A DNA stretch of 64,000 nucleotides from Paenibacillus mesophilus (GCF_005938385.1 NZ_VCRA01000007.1:310001-374000); one strand, 5' to 3'. Shown: positions 17,432 to 27,143, counted from the first letter of the stretch. Notes: generated from the letters alone by a model not told the origin. Translations and numbers: made by a program.

Positions 17432-17530
17432 GGAATGGGGGGGTGTTCTTAAGGATTAGCGCCGTCGGCATCGCTCACGGCGATAAGATGTCTCGTTAGT
17501 TCCTTATTCGGATAAAGGAGTCGATAGGCA

Positions 17531-20500
17531 TTGAAATGGAAACGCTTTATTTCCAAGCTTCTTGTTGTCGTAATGGCGCTGGGCATCGCACCGGCGCTCC
17601 CGGGACCGTTCGGTACGATACCGGCGGTACAGGCGGCGTCCGGGTTGGAGTTTCTCCCGAACGGAGGATTCGAAACCGTATCCGGCGGCTTGCCGATCCG
17701 GTGGACTTCGATTACCCAAGGCTCCTACTACGCTTCCGTAACCGATCATGTTTACGCGGGCGTTAAAGCTTTAAAAATCGCGGACCCGAGCGCCAACACC
17801 GGTGTCGGGATGCGAAGCGCCGCCGTGCCGATCACGCCGGGAAATCGTTATGCGGCGTCGGTGTTCGCCAAGGACGATTCGGGACACTCGACCCTGTACC
17901 TCGAGTTTTGGGATGCGAACAACCAACGAGTCGCCTATAAGACGAAGACCAATGCGGCGAACGCGGCGTGGACCGAACTGAATGTCGAAGATTCGGCGCC
18001 GGCGACCGCCGTGACCGCGACTTTGCTGCTCTATTCCAATTCCGCGAACGTAGGCGTATCGTATTTCGATGCGGCTTCGCTCCGGTACAGTCCTCCGATC
18101 CCCGAATTGATTCCGAACGGAGGATTTGAGATGGTGTCCGGCAATATGCCGTCGCAATGGACTCCGCTCAACTCCGCGATCGGAATCGCATCCGCGACGG
18201 ATCAAGTGCTGCAAGCCGTATACAGCGTAAAGCTGACCGATTCCAGCACGACGGCCTCCGGCGGCTTGCGCAGCGCCAAGGTGCCGATCGCAGCCGGCGA
18301 AGTGTATCGGGCGCTCGTCGATGTTTTCAAAAGCGGCGGCAATTCCTTCAGCTATTATTTGGAATTTTGGGACGCCGCGAACGTGCGGGTGTCGAACAAG
18401 TATAAGACCGCAACCGTTTCGAACGCGTGGACGAATATCAGCGTCGAAGCGACGGCCCCGGACAACGCGGTATCCGCATCGGTACTGCTCTATTCGAGCG
18501 GATCGAATACCGGCGTCGCGTATTTCGATCAAGCTTCTCTGAAGCAGGTGCCGGATATGGAATTTCCTCTCGCCGTAACCGGTCATCCGCGACTGTTCTT
18601 TACGGCCGCCGATATTCCGGAGCTTCGCGCGCGCGCGCAAGATTTGACTCCCTCCCCTTCCGGCGCAACGGGCAAGGAGCTGTGGGACAGCGTACTCGGC
18701 GATGCGAACGAGTATTTGAACGAAACGTCCTATACCGTGCGTTACTATAACGGATACCCGGTCACTTACCCGCTGCCGCCCGTCATGCCGCCTGTCATGC
18801 CCAACCCTCCGGGTTATACGGGAAGTCCTACGTACCCGTATTGGGCCGCCATGGCCAAAGCGCTCCAATACCGGCTGGAAGCGTTGTCGCTCGCTTACGT
18901 CATTACCCAAAATCCGGATTATGCCGCAAAAGCGAAATCGTACATGCTTTCCTTGTCGGATTGGGAGCGGTGGACGGATACCAATTATCCGTGCGGCGGA
19001 GGCTTGTCTTGTCTGGATACGGCACATTTGACGCTCGGCGTAAGCGCGGCTTACGACGTATTGTACGATTTGCTGACTCCGGAGGAAAGGTCCAAGGTGG
19101 AAAATGCGCTCGAACAACTTGGACTAGAACCGCTGCGGCTCTCGATCAACGACGTCGACAACAATGCCGACGCGCTGCGGGCGGCCGCGCTCGGAAGCGG
19201 AGGAGCCGCGCTGCTGGGCAAAAGCGCCAAGGCCGAAAAGTATTTGACCCGCGCGGTTCGCTATTATGATTGGTACCTCGATTTCCGGATGAATTCCGGA
19301 CAAACGGAAGGGTTCAACTACACGGATTATTCGGTGGAAAACATGATCCGCGGGATCGACAACTTGACTCGGACGACCGGGGTGCAAACTTATTTCGAAC
19401 ATCCGTTCTTCAACGATTTTATCGTACGCTGGTCCAACTACTTCCTGTCCCCGGGAGGCGGAGGGTTGGCCACGATCTCCGATTCGGGCGCGAATGCGTA
19501 CAGTTACGGCTTCTTTCACAATACGATGAGCATCGTGGCGCGCTGGCTGAACAATCCTAATGCGGTTTGGTATTTGACGCAAGCGGACGTAGCCGGTTCG
19601 GCCTTCGATCGATTCCTGTATTTCATCCCCGACGCGAATGCCCGCATCCCGAGCGATTGGCCGAACTCCGAGCTGTTCGACGAAATGGGCTGGGCGGCGA
19701 TTCGCTCTGGCTGGACTGGCGGCGATTCCTTGCTGACGTTGATCGGCAACAATAACAAGCTCGATCACAGCCACTACGACCAGAACAGCTTTACGCTTGC
19801 CACGAACGGCACATTTATCGCCAGGGACCCGGGATACCGGGATCTGAGCCCCGGTCCGAAACAAAACTTTACGGCGAAGGACGGCCACAGTACGATCCGG
19901 GTAGACGGGCAGTCGCAATCCGCCAAAGGAGAAGGCCGGTTGCAAGCCGGCATCCTGTCGCCGAACGTGGACTATATGATCGGCTCGGCTCCCGGCGCTT
20001 ACGGCAATTCGCTTTCGAGTTTCGATCGGCATATCGTTCGCGTCAACGATTACTATGTCATGATGGACGATCTGAAGGCGAGCTCGCCCCATACGTACGA
20101 CTGGATGCTCTACGCGGGTCCAGTCAAAGACGCGAAAATCGACGGGACAGCGGCGTCAGTCGGCGTTACGACGTATGGCAACAAGTTTTCCTATCGTCAC
20201 AGCGGCGCTCGGATGACCGCTTACACGTTGGGGACGTCCGCATTGCCGATTACGTTCGACAAGTATTCCGGCGCGGAGTCGTACGGATATATGGTGAAAG
20301 TGGGAAGCGGCGCGGCGACTGCCGATAACCGGTTTCTGAGCGTGCTGAAGGCGGAGGCTTCGCCGCAGCCTGCGGGCGTTTTAACGGGGGCAGATCTGCT
20401 GAATGCCGTAGTGTCGTCGTCCGGGGACAGCGCGGATTACGTGAAGGCCGCAACGGCGGATATTATGACGTTTAAAGCCGATGCCGCAGGGGACTACATA

Positions 20501-21274
20501 GACTTCTCCATGAACGTGAGCGCATCGGGAACCTATAGTTTAAGCGGCTATTTTATGCTCGCTTCCAATTACGGTCAAGTGAAAGCTTACGTGGACGGCC
20601 AGCAGCTCGGGACCGTTTTCGAAGGCTATAGCCCGGTGACACAGAGCGCTCCGCTCCACCATTTCGGCGATATAGCGTTGTCGGCCGGGGATCATACGAT
20701 ACGTATGGAAGTCGCCGGGAAGCATCCGTCGTCAGGCAGTTACCGGATCGGGATCGACGAGGTTCGTCTTTTGCCGGCTGCAAGCAATGCCGTGGAAACT
20801 GATTCGGCTTTACAGGCCGCACAAGTTTCGGCTGCAGGCGTTATCGGCGCAAAAGTAAATTGCGATGTCTCGTGTTCGCAATTCGATTACGTTCTGTTCA
20901 AAACGGGCACGTCGGGTTCGTATACCGTCGAGGGCATCACAAGCGATGCGAAGCAATCGGTCGTCTCGCGCGGGGCTTCCGGCGTTCCGGCCGCATTCGC
21001 GATGACCGGCGGCACAAGCTTGACGGATGTCGGGCAGACGTTGCTGCTGGGGTCGGCGAACTTCGACGCTTCGTTTACCTTCGACGCCGGTAGCGGTACA
21101 ACGGCAGGCGTTCTCGTTGTTGAAGCAGCCGGATCGTATTCGTTCCGCGTTCCCTCCGCGCCCACGCTCGTAAAAGTGGACGGCGCGCCGGTCGCGAATT
21201 ACGGCTACGATGCGTCGGCCAAACTATTGACGGTGCCGGTAGCGTCGGGGCGGCATTCGATCGAAGTTCGATAA
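17531..21274 (+). CDS. Secreted heparinase II/III-like polysaccharide lyase with two N-terminal carbohydrate-binding modules
   Basis: A 1247-residue secreted protein. A signal peptide covers residues 1-36 (cleavage near VQAAS). Two tandem modules of about 145 residues each begin LEFLPNGGFETVSGG and PELIPNGGFEMVSGN and look like CBM4/9-type sandwiches. An alpha/alpha-toroid domain starts near residue 345 (GHPRLFFTAADIPELRARA). A beta-sandwich with the heparinase II/III block HSHYDQNSF and ARDPGYRDL follows at about 740-770. C-terminal beta domains include a CBM6/35-like segment. The start is TTG at 17531, 10 bases after AAAGGAG. It should cleave an acidic polysaccharide outside the cell (alginate, heparin-like or other uronan); the substrate cannot be fixed. 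Confidence 0.85.
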   Translation: MKWKRFISKLLVVVMALGIAPALPGPFGTIPAVQAASGLEFLPNGGFETVSGGLPIRWTSITQGSYYASVTDHVYAGVKALKIADPSANTGVGMRSAAVPITPGNRYAASVFAKDDSGHSTLYLEFWDANNQRVAYKTKTNAANAAWTELNVEDSAPATAVTATLLLYSNSANVGVSYFDAASLRYSPPIPELIPNGGFEMVSGNMPSQWTPLNSAIGIASATDQVLQAVYSVKLTDSSTTASGGLRSAKVPIAAGEVYRALVDVFKSGGNSFSYYLEFWDAANVRVSNKYKTATVSNAWTNISVEATAPDNAVSASVLLYSSGSNTGVAYFDQASLKQVPDMEFPLAVTGHPRLFFTAADIPELRARAQDLTPSPSGATGKELWDSVLGDANEYLNETSYTVRYYNGYPVTYPLPPVMPPVMPNPPGYTGSPTYPYWAAMAKALQYRLEALSLAYVITQNPDYAAKAKSYMLSLSDWERWTDTNYPCGGGLSCLDTAHLTLGVSAAYDVLYDLLTPEERSKVENALEQLGLEPLRLSINDVDNNADALRAAALGSGGAALLGKSAKAEKYLTRAVRYYDWYLDFRMNSGQTEGFNYTDYSVENMIRGIDNLTRTTGVQTYFEHPFFNDFIVRWSNYFLSPGGGGLATISDSGANAYSYGFFHNTMSIVARWLNNPNAVWYLTQADVAGSAFDRFLYFIPDANARIPSDWPNSELFDEMGWAAIRSGWTGGDSLLTLIGNNNKLDHSHYDQNSFTLATNGTFIARDPGYRDLSPGPKQNFTAKDGHSTIRVDGQSQSAKGEGRLQAGILSPNVDYMIGSAPGAYGNSLSSFDRHIVRVNDYYVMMDDLKASSPHTYDWMLYAGPVKDAKIDGTAASVGVTTYGNKFSYRHSGARMTAYTLGTSALPITFDKYSGAESYGYMVKVGSGAATADNRFLSVLKAEASPQPAGVLTGADLLNAVVSSSGDSADYVKAATADIMTFKADAAGDYIDFSMNVSASGTYSLSGYFMLASNYGQVKAYVDGQQLGTVFEGYSPVTQSAPLHHFGDIALSAGDHTIRMEVAGKHPSSGSYRIGIDEVRLLPAASNAVETDSALQAAQVSAAGVIGAKVNCDVSCSQFDYVLFKTGTSGSYTVEGITSDAKQSVVSRGASGVPAAFAMTGGTSLTDVGQTLLLGSANFDASFTFDAGSGTTAGVLVVEAAGSYSFRVPSAPTLVKVDGAPVANYGYDASAKLLTVPVASGRHSIEVR

Positions 21275-21290
21275 CGATTTGCCATTTGAA

Positions 21291-21327
21291 GGGCCCTCAT
21301 CTCGGTTGCATGATGAGGGCCTTTTTT
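21291..21327 (+). terminator. Intrinsic terminator of the lyase gene
   Basis: GGCCCTCAT pairs with ATGAGGGCC around a loop of about 12 bases and is followed by TTTTTT. Confidence 0.85.
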
Positions 21328-21341
21328 CTGCTCTGTCTAGG

Positions 21342-22103
21342 CTAGCTTCTTGTCCTCGCCACATACGGATAAATCGGATCTCTTAATTCAAAGTCATAGG
21401 TTGTTCCATTCACGATCCCAACAACTTTCTCGCCATCATAAAGTTGTAACATAAATCCAGCCATTTCTTTTGCAGTATGAAATTTTGGAACGAATCCTTC
21501 ATATTGAAACTCCTTGATATCCAAAGCGCTTTTAATAAATTCAGTTTCAGTTGCAGCAGGAGCCAACACTTTCACTTGCATGGCAGCTCCTCTTTCTTTC
21601 AATTCTTGCGCGAGACCTTCTGTAAAGGCACTTACATAAAACTTCGTCGCGCAGTAGGCCACGGAATTGCCGACAATTTGGTATCCACCGCCTGAAGAGA
21701 TATTGATGATTTGCGTTCCTTCAACATCGGCATAATCACGCACATACAGAGAGGACAGAACAGTTAAGGCCTCAATGTTCAAGTGAAGCATGGCTGTAAC
21801 TTTATTTAAATTTTGTTCCCGAACGGAAGCAAAGCTCCCGGATCCGGCATTGTTGATCCACGTCTCGATCTGATAATCCTGAAGACTTTCGTAGAATTCA
21901 TACACATTTGCAGTAACAGATAAGTCAACGGTTCGAATAACAACATCCACGTCCAGGTTTAGATTAGCCACTTTTGATTGTAATTTTTCCAGTTCCTCCG
22001 TTCTGCGGGCCGCTACAATTAAGTTTTTTCCACGCGCCGCGAAAGCGAGAGCCGTTTCATACCCGATTCCTGAGCTGGCTCCCGTAATAACCGTATATTT
22101 CAT
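21342..22103 (-). CDS. Short-chain dehydrogenase/reductase (classical SDR)
   Basis: A 253-residue SDR with cofactor motif TGASSGIGYE at the N-terminus, NNAGSG, an active-site serine in INISSGGGY, and the YCATKFYVSAF segment carrying the catalytic YxxxK. The second Rossmann strand ends AARRTEE, suggesting NADPH preference. ATG 22103 follows AGGAGG by 7 bases, which rules out the longer reading from 22142. The substrate is unknown; it appears monocistronic with its own promoter at 22192-22220. Confidence 0.88.
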   Translation of the reverse strand: MKYTVITGASSGIGYETALAFAARGKNLIVAARRTEELEKLQSKVANLNLDVDVVIRTVDLSVTANVYEFYESLQDYQIETWINNAGSGSFASVREQNLNKVTAMLHLNIEALTVLSSLYVRDYADVEGTQIINISSGGGYQIVGNSVAYCATKFYVSAFTEGLAQELKERGAAMQVKVLAPAATETEFIKSALDIKEFQYEGFVPKFHTAKEMAGFMLQLYDGEKVVGIVNGTTYDFELRDPIYPYVARTRS

Positions 22104-22191
22104 ATCAATTCCTCCTGAATTTTGATCGCTTTTCGTCTCCAAAACAAATAGATCATCTAATAATTCGATAACTAATTAAATTGGTAACCTA

Positions 22192-22220
22192 AGTATATGT
22201 AAGTGAAAGTGTACAGTCAA
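22192..22220 (-). promoter_or_regulatory. Sigma-A promoter of the SDR gene
   Basis: On the minus strand TTGACT (22220-22215) and TATACT (22197-22192) are separated by exactly 17 bases. A GGTAACC palindrome lies just downstream of the -10 and could be part of an operator. Confidence 0.6.
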
Positions 22221-22263
22221 CCAAATTGTTATTGACTATCCGTCTTGAACTATCCCTTTGTCG

Positions 22264-22298
22264 AGAAAAGGCAGTCGACCATCCCGGCCGGCTGCCTT
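22264..22298 (-). terminator. Probable terminator of the STAND-LuxR regulator gene
   Basis: AAGGCAGCCG and CGACTGCCTT (minus strand) pair with one mismatch and are followed by TTTTC. The stop codon at 22304 is immediately upstream. Confidence 0.6.
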
Positions 22299-22303
22299 CT
22301 ATT

Positions 22304-24376
22304 TTACTGCAGCACGGCCTTGATGAGCTGACTGCGGTTTTTCACCTGCATCTTCGCATAGACCGAGCTTAAGTGTTTCTTTACCGTAATTTCGCTAATA
22401 AACAGCCGTGCTGCGATTTCGAGGTTGGAGCAGCCTTCCAGCACGCATTGGACGACTTCCCGCTCCCGTTCCGTCAGCCCGAATTCAAGAAGCGTATCCT
22501 CTCTCTCGGCCCTCTCCGATATTCTCGTTTCCGCAGGCTCCGGCTGTATGCCTATACGGCGCAGCATAGCGGCCAGATAAGCGTCAAGCTTCTCCCCTCT
22601 CGTATCCAACACAAAAGTTGGCGTCGGGGTTTTGCCGTCATAGCTGCAGTGGAACACATCGGGAACCGCTTCGAACCCGAGACCCAGATGCGAATCGTGG
22701 AACATCGGAAGCGGAGGCGGCGAAGCAAAGAACAGCTTGCCTGAGCACATGTAATTGTACATTTGAGCACCGCCTTCCTGAAGAAGAGCGGAATCGGTCC
22801 AGTCCAGGATATCGATGCTTCTGATAAACCAGCCGGCCTGCTCCGATTCCGAAACGTCAAGCTCCTTGCGCTCTGCCGCGGACAGGCTGCGGATATAAGG
22901 GCCGGAGAACGGATTTTGCTCCAAGTAAGCCAGCGTCCCCCGGTTGATCGGAATAATAGCCGACAGCCCGTGAACCTTTCCGCCCTGCGTCTTCATCAGC
23001 ATAACCGACTGCTGTCCTAATCCGAGCAGCTCCTCCAAGTCCACCCCCTCGATCGTGTACAGCGTCTCTTCTCCCGAAAGCGTTAACTCCAGCAGGCTGC
23101 CAGTCACGGGGTCGATGCCTCTACGGGTAACCGTTCTTGCCTCATTACGGCGCTGCTGCAAATACTGAAGACCTTCCCCAAGATTGGACGCCGATAGCGA
23201 CTCCCAACTAAACTCATTCTTCCACGTCGCATTCAAGTGCGCCCGAATCAGGGCATCTCCGATATAACAAAACAGTTCCCCCACTTCCGGGGCCACATCC
23301 CGCTTGCCGCTCGCCCCTTTGATAGTCGAGGCGTAATAGCGAACGCAGCGCTCCATAAGCTTGCCGAATTTCACGGGCGCCCGTTCCCTCAGCTGACTTC
23401 GCGTGGACTCCCTCATCAGGTCGTGTAGTCTCCATCCCTGCTCGATCTTTCTTACAAAAGAAAGCGAAGTGAGCCTGCCGAAGTTCCCGGCGCTTATATC
23501 CTGCTCCATGACATACGCAAGCAGCTCCTGATTGAACTGCCTTAGCATCGAAGCCGCCTCCACGAGCTGCCTGAGCTCTTCGTCCGGAACTTCCTTCAGC
23601 CACGATGAAGCGAGCTCCGAAGACCATCCCGCATCATGAAGCGGGCCGCTCCCTTCTAGCAGAGCCGTCGATACGGCCAGCGACAGAGAAAGCCCATGCC
23701 CTCTCGTACGCTCCCATAGCCGCTCTCCCTGGGCTTCTTCGGTAAGACCGCATTTGCGTGCATAATCCAATACGTCCGTCCGGGTCAACTGTTCGATAGC
23801 GAGCCACAAAGTACGCTCTCTCCAGGCCGGAGACAACAGCCACTGTCCCTTGAGCGGGTGCCGCCCCGCCAGGAGAACGAGTATTCTCGGGTCCAATCGT
23901 CTCAAAAATTGCTCTCTCAGCCAGTCGTCCATGCCGGTCATTTCTTCGATAGTATCCAGCGCCACAACGACCTGACGGTCCTGCGCCAACCGGTTCAGCC
24001 CGCCCAGCGCGGCAGCGAGCGGCTCTTCATTCCCGCCGCCGCTTCCGTCAGCGAATGAGAGCTGCAGGAGCAGCTTCCTGCAGAAATCGTCCCCCGTCCG
24101 TCTGAACTCCCGGCTGTCAAGCTGCACGTAAACGGCATCCCGCCTTCTTGCTTGCCTGCGGAACGCATCGAGCAGAGTGCTTTTGCCTACTCCGCCTGTG
24201 CCATATAGGTTCCAAACGGGCTTGCTCACCGGCTCGCCGGCCAAAAACCGCTCAAACAGCGCTCTCTCCCGCTCACGGCCTACCAGGAATTGATCTTCGC
24301 GGTCATCAATGCTTGAGGCGGCCGGCGGCCTTGATTTCCCCTTTCCCCGCTCGAATCGTACGACATCTCCCTTCAT
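22304..24376 (-). CDS. STAND-type ATPase regulator with C-terminal LuxR helix-turn-helix
   Basis: A 690-residue MalT-like regulator. After a short basic leader, an AAA/STAND NTPase domain carries Walker A GTGGVGKST (about residue 59) and a Walker-B strand VVVALDTIEEM. A helical middle region follows, and a LuxR DNA-binding domain occupies the last 65 residues (LTEREREVVQCVLEGCSNLEIAARL, split by EITVKKHL). Such proteins are usually ATP- and ligand-dependent activators. ATG 24376 is 6 bases after GGGAGG. It is divergent from the cupin and membrane-protein genes, with about 160 bases between, so it may control them; the inducer is unknown. Confidence 0.85.
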   Translation of the reverse strand: MKGDVVRFERGKGKSRPPAASSIDDREDQFLVGRERERALFERFLAGEPVSKPVWNLYGTGGVGKSTLLDAFRRQARRRDAVYVQLDSREFRRTGDDFCRKLLLQLSFADGSGGGNEEPLAAALGGLNRLAQDRQVVVALDTIEEMTGMDDWLREQFLRRLDPRILVLLAGRHPLKGQWLLSPAWRERTLWLAIEQLTRTDVLDYARKCGLTEEAQGERLWERTRGHGLSLSLAVSTALLEGSGPLHDAGWSSELASSWLKEVPDEELRQLVEAASMLRQFNQELLAYVMEQDISAGNFGRLTSLSFVRKIEQGWRLHDLMRESTRSQLRERAPVKFGKLMERCVRYYASTIKGASGKRDVAPEVGELFCYIGDALIRAHLNATWKNEFSWESLSASNLGEGLQYLQQRRNEARTVTRRGIDPVTGSLLELTLSGEETLYTIEGVDLEELLGLGQQSVMLMKTQGGKVHGLSAIIPINRGTLAYLEQNPFSGPYIRSLSAAERKELDVSESEQAGWFIRSIDILDWTDSALLQEGGAQMYNYMCSGKLFFASPPPLPMFHDSHLGLGFEAVPDVFHCSYDGKTPTPTFVLDTRGEKLDAYLAAMLRRIGIQPEPAETRISERAEREDTLLEFGLTEREREVVQCVLEGCSNLEIAARLFISEITVKKHLSSVYAKMQVKNRSQLIKAVLQ

Positions 24377-24535
24377 TCCGAACCTCCCATTGTTGACCGA
24401 TATACGGCTATCCGCGCCAAATTCATCTAAAGTATACTTCCAAATTATACCGTAGTATAGTACTCAGACCTTAGGTCCGGGTGATAAAGTTGAACCATGC
24501 GATAACTGCTGAGCCTTGAAAGGAGGCATACGGAT
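24377..24535. promoter_or_regulatory. Divergent control region between the LuxR regulator and cupin genes
   Basis: The region contains the hyphenated palindrome GACC-TTA-GGTC (24467-24477) next to TAGTATAGTACT. Both could be regulator sites. Promoter hexamers are not clear-cut. Confidence 0.35.
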
Positions 24536-25093
24536 GTGTCTCATGCAACATTGCCGAGAACGATTGAAAACCCGCTCGTCCAAGACCGGGTCACCTTCCT
24601 TACGACCGGGGCCGAGTCCGGCGGATCCTTTGAGTATGTAGAGGTCGAACTGGCCCCCGGAGGAGGCGTGGACCTTCACTACCACCTCGCCTATACGGAG
24701 CACTTCGCTGCGGTGGACGGAGTGCTTCACTTGGAGCTGGACGGACAGCTTCGCGAGCTCCAGCCCGGTCAAGCCGCATCTGCGCCGCCGTGGTCGCTGC
24801 ACCGCTTTTTTAACCCGGGCAAGGAAAACATCGTGTTTCATGTCAAAGTCGCTCCGGCCAGACGGTTCGAGCAGATGCTCCGAATAGCTTACGGTCTCGC
24901 CCGGGATGGCAAAGTGAGGGAAAAGACCGGAATTCCCCGCAACCTCTTCGAGCTGGCCGTCCTATTCGAGCTAGGCGAATCGTATATGAACGGAATCCCG
25001 ATCGGGATGCAAAAGGGGATTTTCAGCTTGCTGTACCGAATCGCCAAGTGGCGCGGCGTGGAAGAACGATTGTTAAATACGTATTGCAGATGA
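24536..25093 (+). CDS. Cupin-domain protein
   Basis: A 185-residue protein with a conserved cupin barrel over the first 110 residues: GGGVDLHYHLAYTEHF supplies the usual His/His/Glu metal ligands, and WSLHRFFNPG the last histidine. The start is GTG 24536, 9 bases after AAAGGAGG. Metal-dependent oxygenase or isomerase chemistry, or simply ligand binding, is possible; function is not known. It is followed 22 bases later by a small membrane protein in the same direction and is likely co-transcribed with it. Confidence 0.8.
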   Translation: MSHATLPRTIENPLVQDRVTFLTTGAESGGSFEYVEVELAPGGGVDLHYHLAYTEHFAAVDGVLHLELDGQLRELQPGQAASAPPWSLHRFFNPGKENIVFHVKVAPARRFEQMLRIAYGLARDGKVREKTGIPRNLFELAVLFELGESYMNGIPIGMQKGIFSLLYRIAKWRGVEERLLNTYCR

Positions 25094-25115
25094 AAAAAGG
25101 AAAGGATGATGTTCA

Positions 25116-25526
25116 ATGGGAACTCTCATGCTAAAAATCGCATCGTTTTATTTTCTGGTCGGGGTCGTGATGGGAATGGGCATGTCCATGACCGAAAGCT
25201 TCGGTCTCAGCCCCGTCCACGTTCATCTGAACTTGATCGGATGGGTGTCCATGGCTATCGGCGGCCTCGTATATGACCGCTTTCCCGCAGCGTCCCGTAC
25301 ACTCGGCAAGCTGCACTTCTGGATGCACAATATCGGGGTTCCCCTTATGATGGGCGGACTCGCCGCCTATATTCTCGGCTTCGCAAGCCTCGCTCCGTTA
25401 ATCCCGGTCGGGGGCATTCTGATCGTGCTCGGCACTCTGATTTTCTTTATCAACATCGTGCGTAATGTGCATGCCTCCAAGGAAGTGCATGCCGACCGTT
25501 CGGCAACCCGTCACACTGCCGGATGA
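25116..25526 (+). CDS. Small heme-copper-oxidase-like membrane protein
   Basis: A 136-residue protein with four predicted membrane helices. The segment HVHLNLIGWVSMAIGGLVYDRFP and the later HFWMHNIG resemble fragments of cytochrome c/nitric oxide reductase subunit I, a family of short cytochrome-oxidase-like proteins in Bacillota. Conserved histidines could bind heme, but there are too few helices for a full oxidase. ATG 25116 follows AAAGGA by 9 bases. Its role is unknown; co-expression with the cupin and control by the divergent LuxR protein are inferred from position. Confidence 0.75.
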   Translation: MGTLMLKIASFYFLVGVVMGMGMSMTESFGLSPVHVHLNLIGWVSMAIGGLVYDRFPAASRTLGKLHFWMHNIGVPLMMGGLAAYILGFASLAPLIPVGGILIVLGTLIFFINIVRNVHASKEVHADRSATRHTAG

Positions 25527-25573
25527 TCCGGACGTCCTTTATGCGAAACCACTAAAAGCTCCTTAAACAACAA

Positions 25574-25627
25574 ATCCCTGCTTTGGACTGAAACCGCGTA
25601 TACGGTACAGAACAGCAGGGACTTTGT
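25574..25627. terminator. Bidirectional terminator between the small membrane protein and malic enzyme genes
   Basis: TCCCTGCT (25575-25582) pairs with AGCAGGGA (25614-25621) with A-rich and T-rich flanks on both sides. It would end both the plus-strand cupin operon and the long minus-strand purine operon. Confidence 0.65.
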
Positions 25628-25660
25628 TAGGTTTGCAGCCTCACGGCCACTCGCGCGGAA

Positions 25661-27064
25661 TTAGCGGAAGTCCGGCGGAATACGGCGGGCCGTCCCGGTC
25701 AGGATAGCCGCCTCGATGATGGCGTGCCGTACTTTCACGACGACCTGCTCGTTGAAGATGCTAGGAATGATGTACTGTTCATTCAGCTCCTTGTCGGAGA
25801 CGACTGAAGCGATGGCGCGCGCCGCGGCCAGCTTCATCGGCTCGTTGATGCGCCTCGCCCGGCAGTCGAGCGCTCCCCGGAATATGCCTGGAAATGCGAG
25901 CACGTTGTTGATTTGATTCGGATAGTCGCTCCGCCCCGTCGCCAAGACGCGAACATGCGGCAGCGCCTCCTCCGGATCGATCTCCGGCTGCGGGTTGGCA
26001 AGCGCAAAGACGATCCTATCCGGTGCCATCGTCGCTACATCCGCGGCGTTCAGAAGTCCGCCCCGCGACACCCCGATGAACACGTCGGCCCCGCGAAGAA
26101 CATCCTTCAGTCCCCCTTCTGCCGCCTCTACTTGCGGCTGGTCGGCCAACCAGTTCCACATCGGCTGTTCGTACGTCCCGCCGCGTACGATCGCACCGTC
26201 CCGGTCTACTGGGACAAGACGCTTAACCCCAGCGGCCAGCAGCATTTTGCAGACGGATACACCAGCTGCACCGATTCCGTTTACGACGATACGTACTTGG
26301 TCGATCCGTTTGCCCACAACCTTGAGCGCGTTGAGCATACCGGCAAGCAGCACGACCGCCGTTCCGTGCTGGTCGTCGTGGAAGACGGGAATGTCCAGCT
26401 CCTCGGCCAGACGCGTCTCGATCTCGAAGCACCGAGGCGAACCGATGTCCTCCAGATTGATGCCGCCGAATATCGGGCTAATCGCCTTGACGGTGCGAAT
26501 AATTTCTTCCGTATCCTTCGTATCGAGACAAATCGGGAACGCATCCACGCCGGCCAGCTGCTTGAACAGCATCGCCTTGCCCTCCATCACGGGAGCGGCG
26601 GCATGCGGTCCGATGTCCCCGAGTCCGAGCACGGCTGTGCCGTCGGTGACGACCGCTACCGTATTCCGCTTGATTGTCAGCGAGTACGCTTTATTCGGAT
26701 TCTCGTGAATGGCCGAGCACACTTTCGCCACGCCCGGGGTATATACCCGCGACAAATCGTCGCGATTGCGGACCGGCATATTGGGCTGTACGGCGATTTT
26801 ACCGCCCAGATGGACGAGAAACGTTCTATCTGACACATTGATCAGCTTGATCCCTTCCTGCCGCCGCAGCGCCTCCACGACATCGCTCTCCGCCGATTCG
26901 GCGACATCGACCGTAATATCCCGCACCGAGGTATCCTGACCCGGACGGATGACGTCGATCGATGTAATATCTCCTCCCGCCATGCTAATCGCGGATGCTA
27001 CGTCTCCGAACGTAACCTTGCCGTGATCGAGCTCCAGTCGTACAATAATGCTGGTCTGTGCCAT
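25661..27064 (-). CDS. NAD(P)-dependent malic enzyme with N-terminal ACT domain
   Basis: A 467-residue enzyme. An ACT regulatory domain occupies about residues 1-80 (SIIVRLELDHGKVTFGDVA). The malic enzyme domain follows (SRVYTPGVAKVC, TDGTAVLGLGDIGP, FHDDQHGTAVV) and then the NAD-binding domain (VNGIGAAGVSVCKML). It decarboxylates malate to pyruvate in the cytoplasm. ATG 27064 is 8 bases after AAGGGGG. It lies at the end of the purine operon, 79 bases after the permease gene and before the shared terminator. Its place there could serve carbon flow from asparagine-derived aspartate or fumarate, which is speculative. Confidence 0.9.
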   Translation of the reverse strand: MAQTSIIVRLELDHGKVTFGDVASAISMAGGDITSIDVIRPGQDTSVRDITVDVAESAESDVVEALRRQEGIKLINVSDRTFLVHLGGKIAVQPNMPVRNRDDLSRVYTPGVAKVCSAIHENPNKAYSLTIKRNTVAVVTDGTAVLGLGDIGPHAAAPVMEGKAMLFKQLAGVDAFPICLDTKDTEEIIRTVKAISPIFGGINLEDIGSPRCFEIETRLAEELDIPVFHDDQHGTAVVLLAGMLNALKVVGKRIDQVRIVVNGIGAAGVSVCKMLLAAGVKRLVPVDRDGAIVRGGTYEQPMWNWLADQPQVEAAEGGLKDVLRGADVFIGVSRGGLLNAADVATMAPDRIVFALANPQPEIDPEEALPHVRVLATGRSDYPNQINNVLAFPGIFRGALDCRARRINEPMKLAAARAIASVVSDKELNEQYIIPSIFNEQVVVKVRHAIIEAAILTGTARRIPPDFR

Positions 27065-27143
27065 AGTTTGCCCCCTTGAGTGATAAATCGCAATATGCAA
27101 GCCGGGTACCATCCCCGCCCGGGGCCCGGCACGAACAAAACCT

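Noticed and set aside
27101-27130. GC-rich hairpin between malic enzyme and NCS2 permease genes as a terminator
   Set aside because: No T run follows on the minus strand; it may affect mRNA processing but is not a convincing terminator.
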